64,000 bases of DNA from Vibrio penaeicida (GCF_002933855.1 NZ_BFAQ01000023.1:114323-178322); one strand, 5' to 3'. Counted from the first letter of the stretch, positions 32,804 to 42,285 are shown. The notes: a model not told the origin generated them from the letters alone. Numbers and translations: made by a program.

Positions 32804-33070
32804 ATGGAGTACATCGGGTATATTGCCGCGATATTGACAACTATCAGCTTTTTACCGCAAGTCATTCATACGATTCGAATCAAAGATACAACCAGTATTT
32901 CACTTTCGATGTATACAATGTTTATTGTGGGAACCGCTTGTTGGCTGGCGTATGGTGTCGTTTTAAATTCCACGCCAATCATAGTAGCCAATGGTATTAC
33001 CGTGGCGCTATCAGGGATCGTATTTGCCATCAAACTGAAAAACGTGATTAAAGGAATCGACAGCCAGTAA
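32804..33070 (+). CDS. SemiSWEET sugar transporter
   Basis: Bacterial SemiSWEET, a three-helix membrane protein that dimerises to form a sugar uniporter. The 88 residues fit the family. Helix 1 is YIGYIAAILTTISFLPQVIH with the conserved PQ motif (P18-Q19), then RIKDTTSISLSMYTMFIVGT for the loop and helix 2 (CWLAYGV), and helix 3 is ANGITVALSGIVFAIKLKN with the conserved Asn near residue 66. The ATG follows AACGGAGGTCTC, a strong ribosome site. No sugar-metabolism gene is adjacent. The substrate is probably a mono- or disaccharide. Confidence 0.92.
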   Translation: MEYIGYIAAILTTISFLPQVIHTIRIKDTTSISLSMYTMFIVGTACWLAYGVVLNSTPIIVANGITVALSGIVFAIKLKNVIKGIDSQ

Positions 33071-33071
33071 A

Positions 33072-33096
33072 AATGCCAGCATCGGGTGCTGGCATT
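33072..33096. terminator. Bidirectional terminator after SemiSWEET
   Basis: AATGCCAGCA (33072-33081) and TGCTGGCATT (33087-33096) form a perfect 10-bp stem with a 5-base loop, followed by GATTTTTAA on the + strand and preceded by an A run that gives a T run on the other. It serves both convergent genes. Confidence 0.9.
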
Positions 33097-33101
33097 GATT
33101 T

Positions 33102-33452
33102 TTAATCACTGATTTTTATGGTTCTCACATTCTTTTCTATGGCGTTTTGTTTCCATTTTTCCCAATGTCGCCAATCTGCTTCAAATTTGATGAAAACACG
33201 GCCTTTTTCATCGAATTCCAAGCCGGATTCTTCAAGGGTTATATGTGGGATAACTCCGGTAAACATCCATTTATCTTTTAACAGTTTTACTCGACAAGCA
33301 GACACCCTCAACACTGGTAGTGTTGGATACTGGCGTACCCATTGCTGCCATGCATAAAGTGACTCATTGTAAAACCAGACAAATGTGCCTTCTTTTATTC
33401 CAACTATATACCCTGGGGTGCGAGCAAAACGAGCTTTATCAATCAGTTTCAT
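33102..33452 (-). CDS. Hypothetical protein, 116 aa
   Basis: Family not recognised. A soluble, basic protein of 116 residues rich in aromatics (YAWQQWVRQYPTLP, FEADWRHWEKWKQ), without signal peptide or membrane helix. The ATG at 33452 follows GAGGATGAG, a good ribosome site, and the codon pattern looks coding. A small hairpin (GGCG/CGCC at about 33465-33479) lies in its leader. It faces the SemiSWEET gene across a shared terminator. No function can be proposed. Confidence 0.65.
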   Translation of the reverse strand: MKLIDKARFARTPGYIVGIKEGTFVWFYNESLYAWQQWVRQYPTLPVLRVSACRVKLLKDKWMFTGVIPHITLEESGLEFDEKGRVFIKFEADWRHWEKWKQNAIEKNVRTIKISD

Positions 33453-34306
33453 CTCATCCTCTTACGGCGTTTATGCGCCGATTACAGCAAGTTAAATTTG
33501 TTACCAACTGGATGGAGGAGGTGTTATCCCGCTATTTTTATTTTGCGGTTTGTTTTTGCAGCTCAAAGCTAAGGTTTATCGTCGCCCTATGGCTGCTTAG
33601 TGCCCTTTATTAAACGGAATAAAAATGCGGTAACAATAGAGTTATCAAAAGTGAGACTGTTATGATGAATACTTTATAAAAGCAGATTTGAAGTGAATAA
33701 CCCTGCTAAAAGTGGAATGAGTGAGGTTTATTTTGGTTAAATGTACAGTACTCCAGTTTAATTCCTAAGTTACATTTTTGTGACAATAATTCAAAAGAGC
33801 TTTGGATACACAAATATAAATGTTTGAAAATAGGAACGAGTTAGAGATTTTCACTAATTTTGACAGAAAATCCCCCTAGATATGAAACGGAACTCGAATT
33901 TATATTGATATGATTCGCATTATTGGTTGGGTATCAGATTCTGATATTCCATTTTTGATTATTTGATACGGTTTTTTTATTCGCTTCCTGATGTTTTCTT
34001 GATGTGAGCCTCAAACTTAATGATTTCTCATTACATGTAATTACTCAAATTTGTGCTCAATCCACTGTGGCTAAATGGCTTAAGGTCTTTGTTTAGTCTC
34101 TTTGGTTGTTCAATGTATTTGCTTGAGTTATAGCTAAATAGAAAAGAAACGTTTGCGTAACATAAACTCAAACCACTTCAAGTCACAGGATTCTGAGCCA
34201 GATATTCTGTTTGAGCACAGAAGTCACTTGAATGGGAAAAAGCGGGAACACATCGCAGTGGGTGGCAACGTCGGCATCATAACAAATTTAACTCTCTAGG
34301 CTTTAG
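33453..34306. other. Long AT-rich gap upstream of the EAL gene
   Basis: An 854-bp stretch without a credible gene. An open frame at 33320-33613 overlaps the hypothetical gene on the other strand and is not protein-like. The region is AT-rich and contains the 15-bp palindrome at 33932-33946. No terminator, transposon end or RNA gene could be recognised, although a small RNA cannot be excluded. Confidence 0.5.
33932..33946. promoter_or_regulatory. 15-bp perfect palindrome, candidate operator
   Basis: TATCAGA-T-TCTGATA is fully symmetric around a single base. It lies about 360 bp before the EAL gene in a gene-free region. The regulator is unknown. Confidence 0.35.
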
Positions 34307-35110
34307 ATGAAGGTAACTTACAACACAGTAGATGATCCAGTTCAAGAACTGGTTGAGACTGATCCCAATGGATGGGCATTCATTAAATACGATGGGTTTG
34401 TTTTTAAGGGGGTATATCAGCCTATATTTGACAGAGCCGGATGTATTGTCGCCTATGAAGGTCTGGCTCGAATAACAGATATGGACGGGGCGGCCATTAG
34501 CCCTGAAGAATTCCTGAGGCCTATTCGGCAAGATCACAAAGCCTTGATGCTGTTTTTTCTGATTACAGGCAAGATCCACTTTGTCAATTTCTCAAAATTT
34601 TCTTCAGGTAACGTATCTCTTTTCGTTAACGCACCTCCCTGTGTGTTTAATACTTTAGGGAATATATCTGGTGCAATCGAACAATTACTTATACGCCTAA
34701 AAATGTTGGGTATTCCACGAGAGAATGTGGTGTATGAAATTATGGAAGACAGCAATTCAGAAATGTCTTTAATGGCGCAAGGCATCGAAAACTTAAAACA
34801 AGTCAATATCCGTGTTGCGTTGGATGATTTTGGTTCAATGCACTGTGATATGACAAGAGTGAAACGACACCAAGTAGATATTGTGAAAATCGACAAAACA
34901 CTCATTCAAAACGCCGAAGAAAACAAAACACAGCTTTTGGAGGTAATAGAATATTGCCGATCTAAAAATATCAAAACGGTAGCAGAAGGGATTGAAACAC
35001 AAGAACAAAAATTAAAGATGATGGAATTAGGGATAGATTACTTCCAAGGGTACTTTATGGGTAGACCCACTCCCGCGAAAGTCATTAATATGTCACTTCT
35101 TGCAGATTGA
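34307..35110 (+). CDS. EAL-domain c-di-GMP phosphodiesterase
   Basis: Stand-alone EAL protein of 267 residues that should hydrolyse c-di-GMP to pGpG. The metal and substrate residues are kept: the signature reads YEGLAR (E-G-L in place of E-A-L), then F-V-N-A-P (Asn), Y-E-I-M-E (Glu), DDFGS (two Asp), V-K-I-D-K (Lys), AEGIET (Glu) and FQGYFMGRP (Gln). There is no membrane segment and no other sensory domain beyond about 30 N-terminal residues, so control must come from partners or expression. The ATG at 34307 has no strong ribosome site. The DUF3088 gene follows after 17 bases, so they may be co-transcribed. Confidence 0.88.
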   Translation: MKVTYNTVDDPVQELVETDPNGWAFIKYDGFVFKGVYQPIFDRAGCIVAYEGLARITDMDGAAISPEEFLRPIRQDHKALMLFFLITGKIHFVNFSKFSSGNVSLFVNAPPCVFNTLGNISGAIEQLLIRLKMLGIPRENVVYEIMEDSNSEMSLMAQGIENLKQVNIRVALDDFGSMHCDMTRVKRHQVDIVKIDKTLIQNAEENKTQLLEVIEYCRSKNIKTVAEGIETQEQKLKMMELGIDYFQGYFMGRPTPAKVINMSLLAD

Positions 35111-35127
35111 TTTGAGTGTAGAAGTAA

Positions 35128-35424
35128 ATGAAGCCTATTTTGTTTGTGTTGAAAATGCCTTTCGAAGATGAAGGTGAAAGCTGGATCTGTTCTCATTGCG
35201 CAATGATTGAAGGAGCGATTAAAGTTAACCAAAATTGGAAAGATCACGTTGATGTACGAAGAATAGATTACCCTAAACCAAGAGGGGAAGTGGTGGAGCT
35301 GATTGGTGAAGATAAGCAGTGGTTACCAGTGCTTATCTTAGAAGACAACGTTACCCTCACCGACCCGATTGAAATCATCAATTACCTTGCAAGCACCTTC
35401 GGCGGAGCCAAAGTACACCCTTAA
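35128..35424 (+). CDS. DUF3088 thioredoxin-like protein
   Basis: Small cytosolic protein of 98 residues of the DUF3088 family. The N-terminal strand KPILFVLKMPFEDE is followed by W-I-C-S-H-C, a C-x2-C pair placed as in thioredoxin-like folds, and the C-terminal half has the YPKPRGEVVELIGEDKQWLPVLIL segment with the cis-proline position, then DPIEIINYLASTFGG. The biochemical role is unknown; a redox or metal-linked function fits the position just before the suf operon. The Fur-type promoter of suf begins 25 bp after its stop. Confidence 0.82.
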   Translation: MKPILFVLKMPFEDEGESWICSHCAMIEGAIKVNQNWKDHVDVRRIDYPKPRGEVVELIGEDKQWLPVLILEDNVTLTDPIEIINYLASTFGGAKVHP

Positions 35425-35441
35425 CCCTTTTTTGCGTAAGG

Positions 35442-35469
35442 TTGACCTACTAATGATAATCATTATCAT
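35442..35469 (+). promoter_or_regulatory. suf promoter overlapped by a Fur box
   Basis: ACTAATGATAATCATTATC at 35449-35467 matches the 19-bp Fur consensus at 17 positions and is symmetric around its centre. Around it lie a -35 box TTGACC (35442-35447) and a -10 box TATCAT (35464-35469) 16 bp apart. Iron-loaded Fur should therefore block the promoter directly, and iron shortage should switch on the suf operon. sufA starts about 30 bp downstream. Confidence 0.85.
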
Positions 35470-35500
35470 GTGCACATCTTTACTACGATAAGGTGTGGTT

Positions 35501-35887
35501 ATGGCATCTCATACCGGAGAAACCGTTAATACTGACGGAGCCGAGTCGTTCTCAATCGAGGACGCCCAATGGCAAGGTATTACATTAACACCCGCAGCAG
35601 CTAAACGTGTACAGCAGCTTTCAACTGATGGAAAAGCAATTCATTTGTCGGTGAAATCTTCTGGTTGCACTGGCTACGCGTACGTTCTCGATCAAATCGA
35701 TGAACCTCAGCATGGTGACCTTTCTTTTGAATCTAATGGTGCAACTCTATTTGTTGCGCTTACTGCGATGCCATTCCTTGATGGCACTGAAGTGGACTAC
35801 GTCCGCGAAGGGCTGAATCAGACCTTTACCTACAAAAATCCTAACGTCAAAGCCGAGTGTGGCTGTGGTGAGAGCTTTGGTATTTAG
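35501..35887 (+). CDS. sufA: A-type iron-sulfur carrier SufA
   Basis: HesB/IscA-type carrier that receives a cluster from SufBC2D and passes it to target proteins. It has 128 residues from the ATG at 35501; a GTG at 35495 would add two. The three ligand cysteines are present: S-S-G-C-T-G-Y in the middle and E-C-G-C-G-E-S-F at the C-terminus (C-G-C motif). A stretch of about 25 residues before the domain (MASHTGETVNTDGAESFSIE) is longer than in many A-type proteins. It is the first gene after the Fur-controlled promoter and is 3 bases from sufB. Confidence 0.93.
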   Translation: MASHTGETVNTDGAESFSIEDAQWQGITLTPAAAKRVQQLSTDGKAIHLSVKSSGCTGYAYVLDQIDEPQHGDLSFESNGATLFVALTAMPFLDGTEVDYVREGLNQTFTYKNPNVKAECGCGESFGI

Positions 35888-35890
35888 CAA

Positions 35891-37357
35891 ATGACTGCAA
35901 TTGAAATTCAGCCTGAAGTCCAAGAGGCGATGAATAAGGAAGGATACAAAGAAGGGTTTTATACTCAGCTTGATAACGACACCTTAGAAAAAGGCATTAA
36001 TGAGGAAGTGGTACGTGCCATTTCAGCCAAAAGGAATGAACCGGATTGGATGCTAGAATTCCGTCTGGAAGCATACCGACTTTGGAAAGACATGGAAGAG
36101 CCTCATTGGCTGAAAGCGGAATACCCATCCCTGGATTACCAGAACTACAGCTATTACTCCGCACCAAGCTGTGGCAAATGTGAAGGAAGCGATCTTGAAT
36201 CAGACGGTTCGAACGAATTTCTGACCAAAGAAGTGGAAGACGCGTTTGACCAACTAGGTGTGCCTGTTCGTGAAGGTTCTGAAGTGGCTGTTGATGCCAT
36301 TTTCGACTCCGTTTCAGTGACCACAACTTACCGTGACGAGCTGAAAGAGCAGGGCATTATATTCTGTTCGTTCAGTGAAGCGATTCACGACTATCCAGAG
36401 TTGGTCCGCAAGTATTTAGGTACGGTTGTTCCTCCAAAAGACAACTTTTTTGCGGCGTTGAATGCTGCCGTTGCATCTGACGGATCGTTTGTCTACATTC
36501 CGCCTGGTGTGCGTTGCCCTCGTGAATTATCGACCTATTTTCGAATTAACCAAGCAAAGACGGGTCAGTTCGAGCGCACAATTCTAGTGGCGGATGAAGG
36601 CGCGTACGTGAGCTACATCGAAGGGTGTTCTGCGCCAGTTCGCGATACCTACCAGCTGCATGCTGCGGTAGTAGAAGTCATTATCCACAAAGATGCGGAA
36701 GTAAAATATTCAACGGTTCAGAACTGGTTCTCAGGCGTTGAAGGTTCCAAAGGTGGAATCTTGAACTTCGTGACCAAGCGTGCTGTGTGTGAAGGCGCAA
36801 ACAGTAAAATGTCTTGGACGCAGTCAGAGACGGGTTCTGCGATTACTTGGAAATACCCAAGTGTTATCCTTAAGGGTGATAACTCTGTCGGTGAGTTTTT
36901 CTCGGTTGCATTGACTAATGGCGACCAAAAAGCCGACACCGGTACCAAGATGATCCACATTGGTAAGAACACCAAGTCGACCATCATCTCTAAAGGTATC
37001 TCTGCGGGTAAGAGTGAAAACAGCTACCGCGGGTTGGTGAAAGTATTGCCAAGTGCGGAAGGCGCTCGAAACTTTACCCAGTGTGATTCAATGCTTATCG
37101 GTGCTGATTGTGGCGCGCATACGTTCCCTTACGTAGAAGTGAAAAATTCTACCGCACAGGTTGAGCATGAAGCGACGACGTCTCGAATCGGTGAAGATCA
37201 GCTCTTCTACTGCGTTCAACGTGGTATCAGTGAAGACGATGCTATTTCGATGATCGTTAACGGCTTCTGCAAAGATGTATTCTCTGAGTTGCCGCTCGAA
37301 TTCGCTATTGAAGCACAAAAACTCCTTTCCATCAGTTTAGAACACAGCGTGGGCTAA
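35891..37357 (+). CDS. sufB: Fe-S cluster scaffold subunit SufB
   Basis: Core scaffold of the SUF system, on which the cluster is built together with SufC and SufD. The 488 residues match the family. It has an N-terminal helical region ([20 protein letters not shown]), the family's conserved [16 protein letters not shown] near residue 200, and a right-handed beta-helix with [25 protein letters not shown] strands and the C-terminal [17 protein letters not shown] segment that ends in FSELPLEFA. The cysteine in I-E-G-C corresponds to the position that takes sulfur from SufE. It lies 3 bases after sufA and 6 before sufC. Confidence 0.96.
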   Translation: MTAIEIQPEVQEAMNKEGYKEGFYTQLDNDTLEKGINEEVVRAISAKRNEPDWMLEFRLEAYRLWKDMEEPHWLKAEYPSLDYQNYSYYSAPSCGKCEGSDLESDGSNEFLTKEVEDAFDQLGVPVREGSEVAVDAIFDSVSVTTTYRDELKEQGIIFCSFSEAIHDYPELVRKYLGTVVPPKDNFFAALNAAVASDGSFVYIPPGVRCPRELSTYFRINQAKTGQFERTILVADEGAYVSYIEGCSAPVRDTYQLHAAVVEVIIHKDAEVKYSTVQNWFSGVEGSKGGILNFVTKRAVCEGANSKMSWTQSETGSAITWKYPSVILKGDNSVGEFFSVALTNGDQKADTGTKMIHIGKNTKSTIISKGISAGKSENSYRGLVKVLPSAEGARNFTQCDSMLIGADCGAHTFPYVEVKNSTAQVEHEATTSRIGEDQLFYCVQRGISEDDAISMIVNGFCKDVFSELPLEFAIEAQKLLSISLEHSVG

Positions 37358-37363
37358 CCCAGT

Positions 37364-38110
37364 ATGTTAGAAATTAAAGATTTAAAAGCCAGTGTTGAGG
37401 ATAACCAAATCCTTAACGGTATTAACCTATCCATCAAACCAGGCGAAGTACACGCCATTATGGGACCAAACGGTTCAGGCAAAAGTACGTTGTCTTCTAC
37501 GCTGGCTGGTAAAGACGATTACGAAATCACGGATGGTGAAATCCTGTTCAAAGGCAAAGACCTAGCGGATCTTGATCCCGATGAGCGCGCTGGTGAAGGT
37601 GTATTCCTTGCATTCCAATACCCAGTAGAAATTCCGGGCGTGAGCAACAAGTTGTTCCTGAAAACTGCACTGAATGGCATCCGTGATTACCGTGGTGAAC
37701 CTGAACTGGATCGCTTCGATTTTGAAGACTTGCTAGAAGAAAAAGCAGACCTGCTGAAAATGCCTGTCGATTTGCTTAACCGTTCTGTAAACGAAGGGTT
37801 TTCTGGCGGTGAGAAAAAACGCAACGACATCCTACAAATGGCAGTACTAGAGCCACAGCTTTGTATTCTTGATGAGACAGACTCGGGCCTAGATATTGAT
37901 GCACTTAAAGCGGTATCGGATGGTGTGAACGCATTGCGCGACGGCAACCGTTCTTTCATCGTGGTGACTCACTACCAGCGTATTCTTGATTACATCAAAC
38001 CTGACTTTGTTCACGTTCTGTACAAAGGCAAAATTGTGAAATCTGGCGATCACACCTTGGCGAAAGAGTTAGAGGACAAAGGTTATGGTTGGATTATCGG
38101 AGAAGAGTAG
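37364..38110 (+). CDS. sufC: SUF-system ATPase SufC
   Basis: ABC-type ATPase that powers conformational change in the SufBCD complex; it does not transport. 248 residues, the normal length. It has Walker [10 protein letters not shown] near residue 33, the signature [15 protein letters not shown] near 145, Walker [15 protein letters not shown] near 168 with the E-T-D-S-G-L pattern peculiar to SufC, and an H-loop in VVTHYQRIL. The signature sits in [11 protein letters not shown], as in known SufC proteins. The sufD start overlaps its 3' end by 26 bases. Confidence 0.97.
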   Translation: MLEIKDLKASVEDNQILNGINLSIKPGEVHAIMGPNGSGKSTLSSTLAGKDDYEITDGEILFKGKDLADLDPDERAGEGVFLAFQYPVEIPGVSNKLFLKTALNGIRDYRGEPELDRFDFEDLLEEKADLLKMPVDLLNRSVNEGFSGGEKKRNDILQMAVLEPQLCILDETDSGLDIDALKAVSDGVNALRDGNRSFIVVTHYQRILDYIKPDFVHVLYKGKIVKSGDHTLAKELEDKGYGWIIGEE

Positions 38111-39341
38111 AGATGTGGCGTTAACGCGTCTTCGCTCTCTTGCGGGTCAGTCTAGCTGGCAAGAAAATAGCTGGCAGTCATTAGCGCTTTGGGGGATCCC
38201 GAATGCTAAACACGAAGACTGGAAGTACACGCCTCTGGATGAATTCCTAGCGTTATCGCACCGCGCGCCAGAACAAAACAACATTGATAGCATTTCGTTT
38301 GAAAGCATCAGTATGAGTTTTGACTGCTACCGTTTGGTCTTTTTTGATGGAAAGCTGGTGTCGGAATTGTCTGACGATATTCCGAATACCGTCATTAAAG
38401 ACATCAATGAATTGGATGATGCAGCGCAACACCAACTGTCTAGCAACATCAATCAAGAAGCGTTCTCTGCACTTACGGACGCAACAGCAACCGCTGGTAT
38501 TTATGTTCAAGTGGGCAACGATACCCAGCTTGAGAAACCGATTTATCTGTTTCACCTGAATTCGGGTGGTGACGGTGAGCTTTGTAGCTACCGACATCAT
38601 GTTGAGCTTAGCCGACTAGCGGAATGCCACGTTTACGAGCACCACGTGTCTCTGAAGCAAGGTGGCGGTGTGACTTGCTCAAGGCTGACAGCGAATGTCA
38701 GTGACGGCGCTAACTTTAAGCACATTAAATTGATTGAAGAAAGTGCTCAGCAGCATCATTTCGGTCACAATGATATTACTTTGTATCGCGATAGCCGCGC
38801 GACAAGCCATACTTTCTTACTGGAAGGTAAGCTGGTAAGGCATAACACCAGTGGTATTTTGAAAGGTCAGGGCGGTGAAGTTGAAATGAACAGCTTAACC
38901 TTGCCGAAAGCGGATCAGGTGTTTGACACCAGAACCTATCTTCGCCACAAAGCAGCGTATTGTAATAGCCACCAAACGCATAAAGTGATTGGTAAAGACA
39001 ACGGTGTTGGTGTCTTTAACGGCATGATTTATGTCGATAAAGGTGCAATCAAAACCGATGGTCAAATGGATAACCACAATTTGCTTTTAAGTGAAAAATC
39101 CCAGATCAACAGTAAGCCGCAATTAGAAATCTATGCCGATGATGTGAAATGCAGCCACGGTGCGACCACTGGGCAAATTGATCAGAGCCAAGTGTTCTAC
39201 CTTCAGGCTCGCGGAATCCCTAAAGCCAAGGCTGAAAAGATGATTACGTTTGCATTTGCAGGTGAATTGACTGATGAAATTGACCACCCAGAAGTGCAAC
39301 AACATATCATTCGTCGGATCGAACAGAAATTGGACTTGTAA
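38085..39341 (+). CDS. sufD: Fe-S cluster assembly subunit SufD
   Basis: SufB paralogue that partners SufB and SufC and helps to acquire iron. The 418 residues fit SufD. It begins within sufC (ATG at 38085, behind AGAGGACAAAGGTT); a GTG at 38115 would make it ten residues shorter and free of overlap. Family features are the N-terminal [12 protein letters not shown] and the C-terminal [23 protein letters not shown] with a conserved Cys-His pair that takes part in cluster formation. Its stop shares an A with the sufS start (TAATG). Confidence 0.95.
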   Translation: MVGLSEKSRDVALTRLRSLAGQSSWQENSWQSLALWGIPNAKHEDWKYTPLDEFLALSHRAPEQNNIDSISFESISMSFDCYRLVFFDGKLVSELSDDIPNTVIKDINELDDAAQHQLSSNINQEAFSALTDATATAGIYVQVGNDTQLEKPIYLFHLNSGGDGELCSYRHHVELSRLAECHVYEHHVSLKQGGGVTCSRLTANVSDGANFKHIKLIEESAQQHHFGHNDITLYRDSRATSHTFLLEGKLVRHNTSGILKGQGGEVEMNSLTLPKADQVFDTRTYLRHKAAYCNSHQTHKVIGKDNGVGVFNGMIYVDKGAIKTDGQMDNHNLLLSEKSQINSKPQLEIYADDVKCSHGATTGQIDQSQVFYLQARGIPKAKAEKMITFAFAGELTDEIDHPEVQQHIIRRIEQKLDL

Positions 39342-40606
39342 TGAGTAACAGTGTGAAAGATAACCAAGCAGAAACAACACAAGGAATACGATGGCGTCAG
39401 GATTTTCCTACTTTGAATCAGGAAATCGACGGCAAGCCCCTTGTGTATTTAGATTCTGCGGCTAGCGCACAAACTCCCAATCGAGTCATTGACCGTATGT
39501 CCCGATTTTATCGGGACGAATATGCGTCGGTTCACCGCGGCGTGCACCAACTCAGCGCCAATGCCACAGATAACATGGAACAGGCTCGCGACAAAGCTCG
39601 TGCTTTTTTAGGCGCTCAGTCTCGTGACGAAATCGTGTTCACAAAAGGCACAACGGAAGCCATTAACTTAGTCGCCAATGGCTTTTTGAAACCGCTACTG
39701 CGCCTAAAGGGTAAACAGCCAAGTGAGATTGTGATTTCTAGCTTAGAGCATCACGCTAATATCGTACCTTGGCAAATGCTGGCAGAGCAGTTCAATTTAA
39801 CCGTGAAAGTCTGGGAAGCGAATGAACGCGGCGAGCTAGACATTCGCGCATTGGAACCGTTGCTGACAGAAAACACCGTGCTGGTGGCTGTGGCGCACAT
39901 CTCGAATGTACTGGGTTCTAGAACGCCTATTGAAGCGGTCACGGAATTAGCACACAAAAACGGCATTCCAGTGTTGTTAGACGGTGCACAAGCAGTAATG
40001 CACGAAACCGTGAATGTTGAAGCGTTGAATTGTGATTTTTACGTATTCTCAGCCCATAAACTCTATGGACCCACTGGCATTGGTGTTTTGTATGGCAAGA
40101 AAACGTTGTTAGACGCTATGGAGCCGTGGGAAGGCGGCGGTGCAATGATAGACAAAGTCTGCATTCCATCGGGGACGACTTTCAACCAAGCACCTTGGAA
40201 ATTTGAAGCAGGCACACCTAACATCGCAGGTATTCTGGGGTTAGGCGAAGCCATTGATTATGTTCAAGAGGCGGGGCTGGATGCCATTGCCCAGTACGAA
40301 AACGAGTTAATGGATTACGCCTTAACTCAACTGGCAAGTATTGAAAATATTCAAATTTACGGTAACCCAAGCCATCGTGCAGGTGTGATTCCGTTCAATT
40401 TAGGCAATCATCACGCCTATGATGTGGGTACGTTTTTAGATAGATATGGCATCGCAATTCGTACAGGTCATCACTGTGCCATGCCTCTTCTGGAGTCATT
40501 GAGTCAATCCGCGGTATGTCGTGCATCCATTGCCATGTATACTACGCGCGAAGATATTGATGCCCTCGTGGCAGGACTCAAACGAATAAATCTCTTGTTA
40601 GGATAA
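39341..40606 (+). CDS. sufS: Cysteine desulfurase SufS
   Basis: Type II cysteine desulfurase, PLP-dependent, which takes sulfur from cysteine and gives it to SufE. 421 residues. Visible features are YLDSAASAQTP near residue 35, EIVFTKGTTEAINLVA, SSLEHHANIVPWQ with the cofactor-stacking histidine near 130, FSAHKLYGPTGIGVLYG with the PLP lysine near 233, and RTGHHCAMPLLE with the catalytic cysteine near 372. The short active-site loop after that cysteine marks type II, which needs SufE. The start overlaps the sufD stop. Confidence 0.96.
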   Translation: MSNSVKDNQAETTQGIRWRQDFPTLNQEIDGKPLVYLDSAASAQTPNRVIDRMSRFYRDEYASVHRGVHQLSANATDNMEQARDKARAFLGAQSRDEIVFTKGTTEAINLVANGFLKPLLRLKGKQPSEIVISSLEHHANIVPWQMLAEQFNLTVKVWEANERGELDIRALEPLLTENTVLVAVAHISNVLGSRTPIEAVTELAHKNGIPVLLDGAQAVMHETVNVEALNCDFYVFSAHKLYGPTGIGVLYGKKTLLDAMEPWEGGGAMIDKVCIPSGTTFNQAPWKFEAGTPNIAGILGLGEAIDYVQEAGLDAIAQYENELMDYALTQLASIENIQIYGNPSHRAGVIPFNLGNHHAYDVGTFLDRYGIAIRTGHHCAMPLLESLSQSAVCRASIAMYTTREDIDALVAGLKRINLLLG

Positions 40607-40609
40607 AAC

Positions 40610-41014
40610 ATGACGCCAGAAAAGCTCGTTAAGAACTTTAACCGTTGTCAGGATTGGGAAGAGCGCTACCTGTACATTATTGAACTGGGAGACCGCCTGA
40701 ATGCCATATCAGACGACAAACGCACGGACGACTATTTGATCAAAGGTTGCCAAAGCCAAGTTTGGCTCGATCAAGTTCAAGACGAAAAGGGCGCTTTCCA
40801 TTTTTTTGGCGACAGCGATGCAGCCATCGTGAAAGGGCTGATAGCCGTAACAGTTATTGCGTTTGAAGGTAAAACATCGAAGGAAATTTTAGACTTCGAT
40901 ATCAACCAATGGTTTGAAGAGCTTGAACTGCACAAGCACATCACACCAACTCGTTCTCAAGGGTTATCTGCCATGGTTGCTAGCATTCAAAAAACCGCTG
41001 AAATTTATTCTTAA
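40610..41014 (+). CDS. sufE: Sulfur acceptor SufE
   Basis: Takes sulfane sulfur from SufS on a cysteine and passes it to SufB. 134 residues, normal for SufE. The active cysteine lies in LIKGCQSQVWLD near residue 47, with the family's RYLYIIELGDRL just before and the loop FFGDSDAAIVKGLIAV after it. It starts 3 bases after sufS and closes the suf operon. No obvious terminator follows, so some read-through into msrBA is possible. Confidence 0.96.
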   Translation: MTPEKLVKNFNRCQDWEERYLYIIELGDRLNAISDDKRTDDYLIKGCQSQVWLDQVQDEKGAFHFFGDSDAAIVKGLIAVTVIAFEGKTSKEILDFDINQWFEELELHKHITPTRSQGLSAMVASIQKTAEIYS

Positions 41015-41124
41015 CCACTTCGGTCTAATCATTACCTGCTCCAAATCTCGGGGCGGGTAATTCCTTATCTTGGTCAGCAGACCCTAACTCTAATTCTCTC
41101 ATTTGTTCTCGTTCATAGTGCGAG

Positions 41125-41139
41125 TACGATCTGATCGTA
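41125..41139. promoter_or_regulatory. 15-bp palindrome upstream of msrB
   Basis: TACGATC-T-GATCGTA is perfectly symmetric around one base and ends 56 bp before the msrB start. It is a good candidate operator for control of msrBA. The regulator is unknown. Confidence 0.45.
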
Positions 41140-41195
41140 TTTCTTTCATATGGGCTATAACAAAGCAAACAGAGATCCGACACGAGGTATCCACC

Positions 41196-41639
41196 ATGTT
41201 GAATTGGCAAAGTGTGATTGAATATGCAAACAACGGCAACCTGAAACCAGACAGAGTGATCCATAAACCGGAATCTGAATGGAAAGAACAGCTGACGGAT
41301 GAAGAGTTTCGGATCACTAGGAAAAAAGGCACCGAAAGGGCATTCAGCAGTGAATCATGTAGTTTGTTTGAGCCGGGGATATACCACTGCGTGTGCTGCG
41401 ATACCGCGCTATTTGATGGCAGTGTGAAGTTTGAATCCGGTTCTGGCTGGCCATCGTTTACCCAGCCTGTCAAAGCCAATGCCATTGCTTACCATATGGA
41501 TGAAACGCACGGTATGCGCCGCATTGAAACGACCTGCAATACCTGTGAAGCACATTTAGGGCATGTGTTCCCAGATGGTCCGCCTCCCAGTGGGCTGCGC
41601 TATTGCATGAACGCCGTCGCCCTAAAGAAAGCGGAATAA
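41196..41639 (+). CDS. msrB: Peptide methionine (R)-S-oxide reductase MsrB
   Basis: Reduces the R form of methionine sulfoxide in damaged proteins. 147 residues from the ATG at 41196, behind CGAGGTATCC; the frame extends upstream without a credible start. It carries two zinc C-x2-C pairs (Y-H-C-V-C-C-D and T-C-N-T-C-E), the substrate motif ESGSGWPSF near residue 65, [20 protein letters not shown] with the catalytic cysteine (R-Y-C-M-N) near 139, and a cysteine earlier in the chain that can resolve it. It lies 11 bases before msrA, giving repair of both sulfoxide forms from one transcript. Confidence 0.95.
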   Translation: MLNWQSVIEYANNGNLKPDRVIHKPESEWKEQLTDEEFRITRKKGTERAFSSESCSLFEPGIYHCVCCDTALFDGSVKFESGSGWPSFTQPVKANAIAYHMDETHGMRRIETTCNTCEAHLGHVFPDGPPPSGLRYCMNAVALKKAE

Positions 41640-41650
41640 GAGAGGTAACT

Positions 41651-42178
41651 ATGACAATGTCAGTAGCAACATTCGGTGGTGGCTGCTTTTGGTGTACAGA
41701 AGCGCTATTCCAACAAGTCCGCGGTGTTAAATCGGTAGCCAGCGGCTACAGTGGAGGGCACACCAAAAACCCCGCTTACCGTGAAGTGTGCAATGGTACG
41801 ACGGGGCATGCTGAGGTCGTGCAAATTGAGTTTGATTCCGACGAAGTCAGCTTTGCTGATTTGGTTGAAATTCACTTAACCACTCATAACCCAACAACGC
41901 CGGATCGCCAAGGAGCAGATAGGGGTACGCAATATCGCAGTATCATTCTGACCCATGACGATGAACAGGATGAAACCGCCCGATCTGTCATAGAGACGCT
42001 ATCGCCAGAGTTTGAACACCCGATAGTGACTGAAGTCGCCCCATATGAGCAGTTCTATAAGGCGGAAGGAAAGCACCAAAACTATTACCGCGCTAACCCT
42101 GAAGGTCGATATTGCCAAATGGTGATTTCACCAAAGCTGAATAAATTCAGGGTATCTCATGGCGACAAAATGAGATAG
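41651..42178 (+). CDS. msrA: Peptide methionine (S)-S-oxide reductase MsrA
   Basis: Reduces the S form of methionine sulfoxide. 175 residues from the ATG at 41651, which follows AGAGAGGTAACT. The catalytic motif GGGCFWCTEALF is at residues 9-20. Further family segments are VASGYSGGHTKNPAYREVCNG, GHAEVVQIEFD, FFKAEGKHQNYY-like FYKAEGKHQNYYRAN and the R-G-T-Q-Y-R-S motif near residue 95. No C-terminal resolving cysteines are evident beyond Y-C-Q-M. A strong terminator follows. Confidence 0.95.
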   Translation: MTMSVATFGGGCFWCTEALFQQVRGVKSVASGYSGGHTKNPAYREVCNGTTGHAEVVQIEFDSDEVSFADLVEIHLTTHNPTTPDRQGADRGTQYRSIILTHDDEQDETARSVIETLSPEFEHPIVTEVAPYEQFYKAEGKHQNYYRANPEGRYCQMVISPKLNKFRVSHGDKMR

Positions 42179-42204
42179 AAACATAATGAAATAGAAACAC
42201 AAAA

Positions 42205-42235
42205 GCGCCCCCTCGTTATTGAGGGGGCGCTTTTT
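42205..42235 (+). terminator. Strong intrinsic terminator after msrA
   Basis: GCGCCCCCTC (42205-42214) and GAGGGGGCGC (42221-42230) form a perfect 10-bp GC stem with a 6-base loop, followed by TTTTTATTTTG. The A run before it makes it usable from the minus side for the GNAT gene as well. Confidence 0.95.
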
Positions 42236-42285
42236 ATTTTGTTGAGTTGACTTGCTTTATAGGTTGATCTGAATTGAGAGTGTAA

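Noticed and set aside
33320..33613. 97-codon frame opposite and beyond the hypothetical gene at 33102-33452
   Set aside because: No ribosome site, and most of it is antisense to the better-supported gene.
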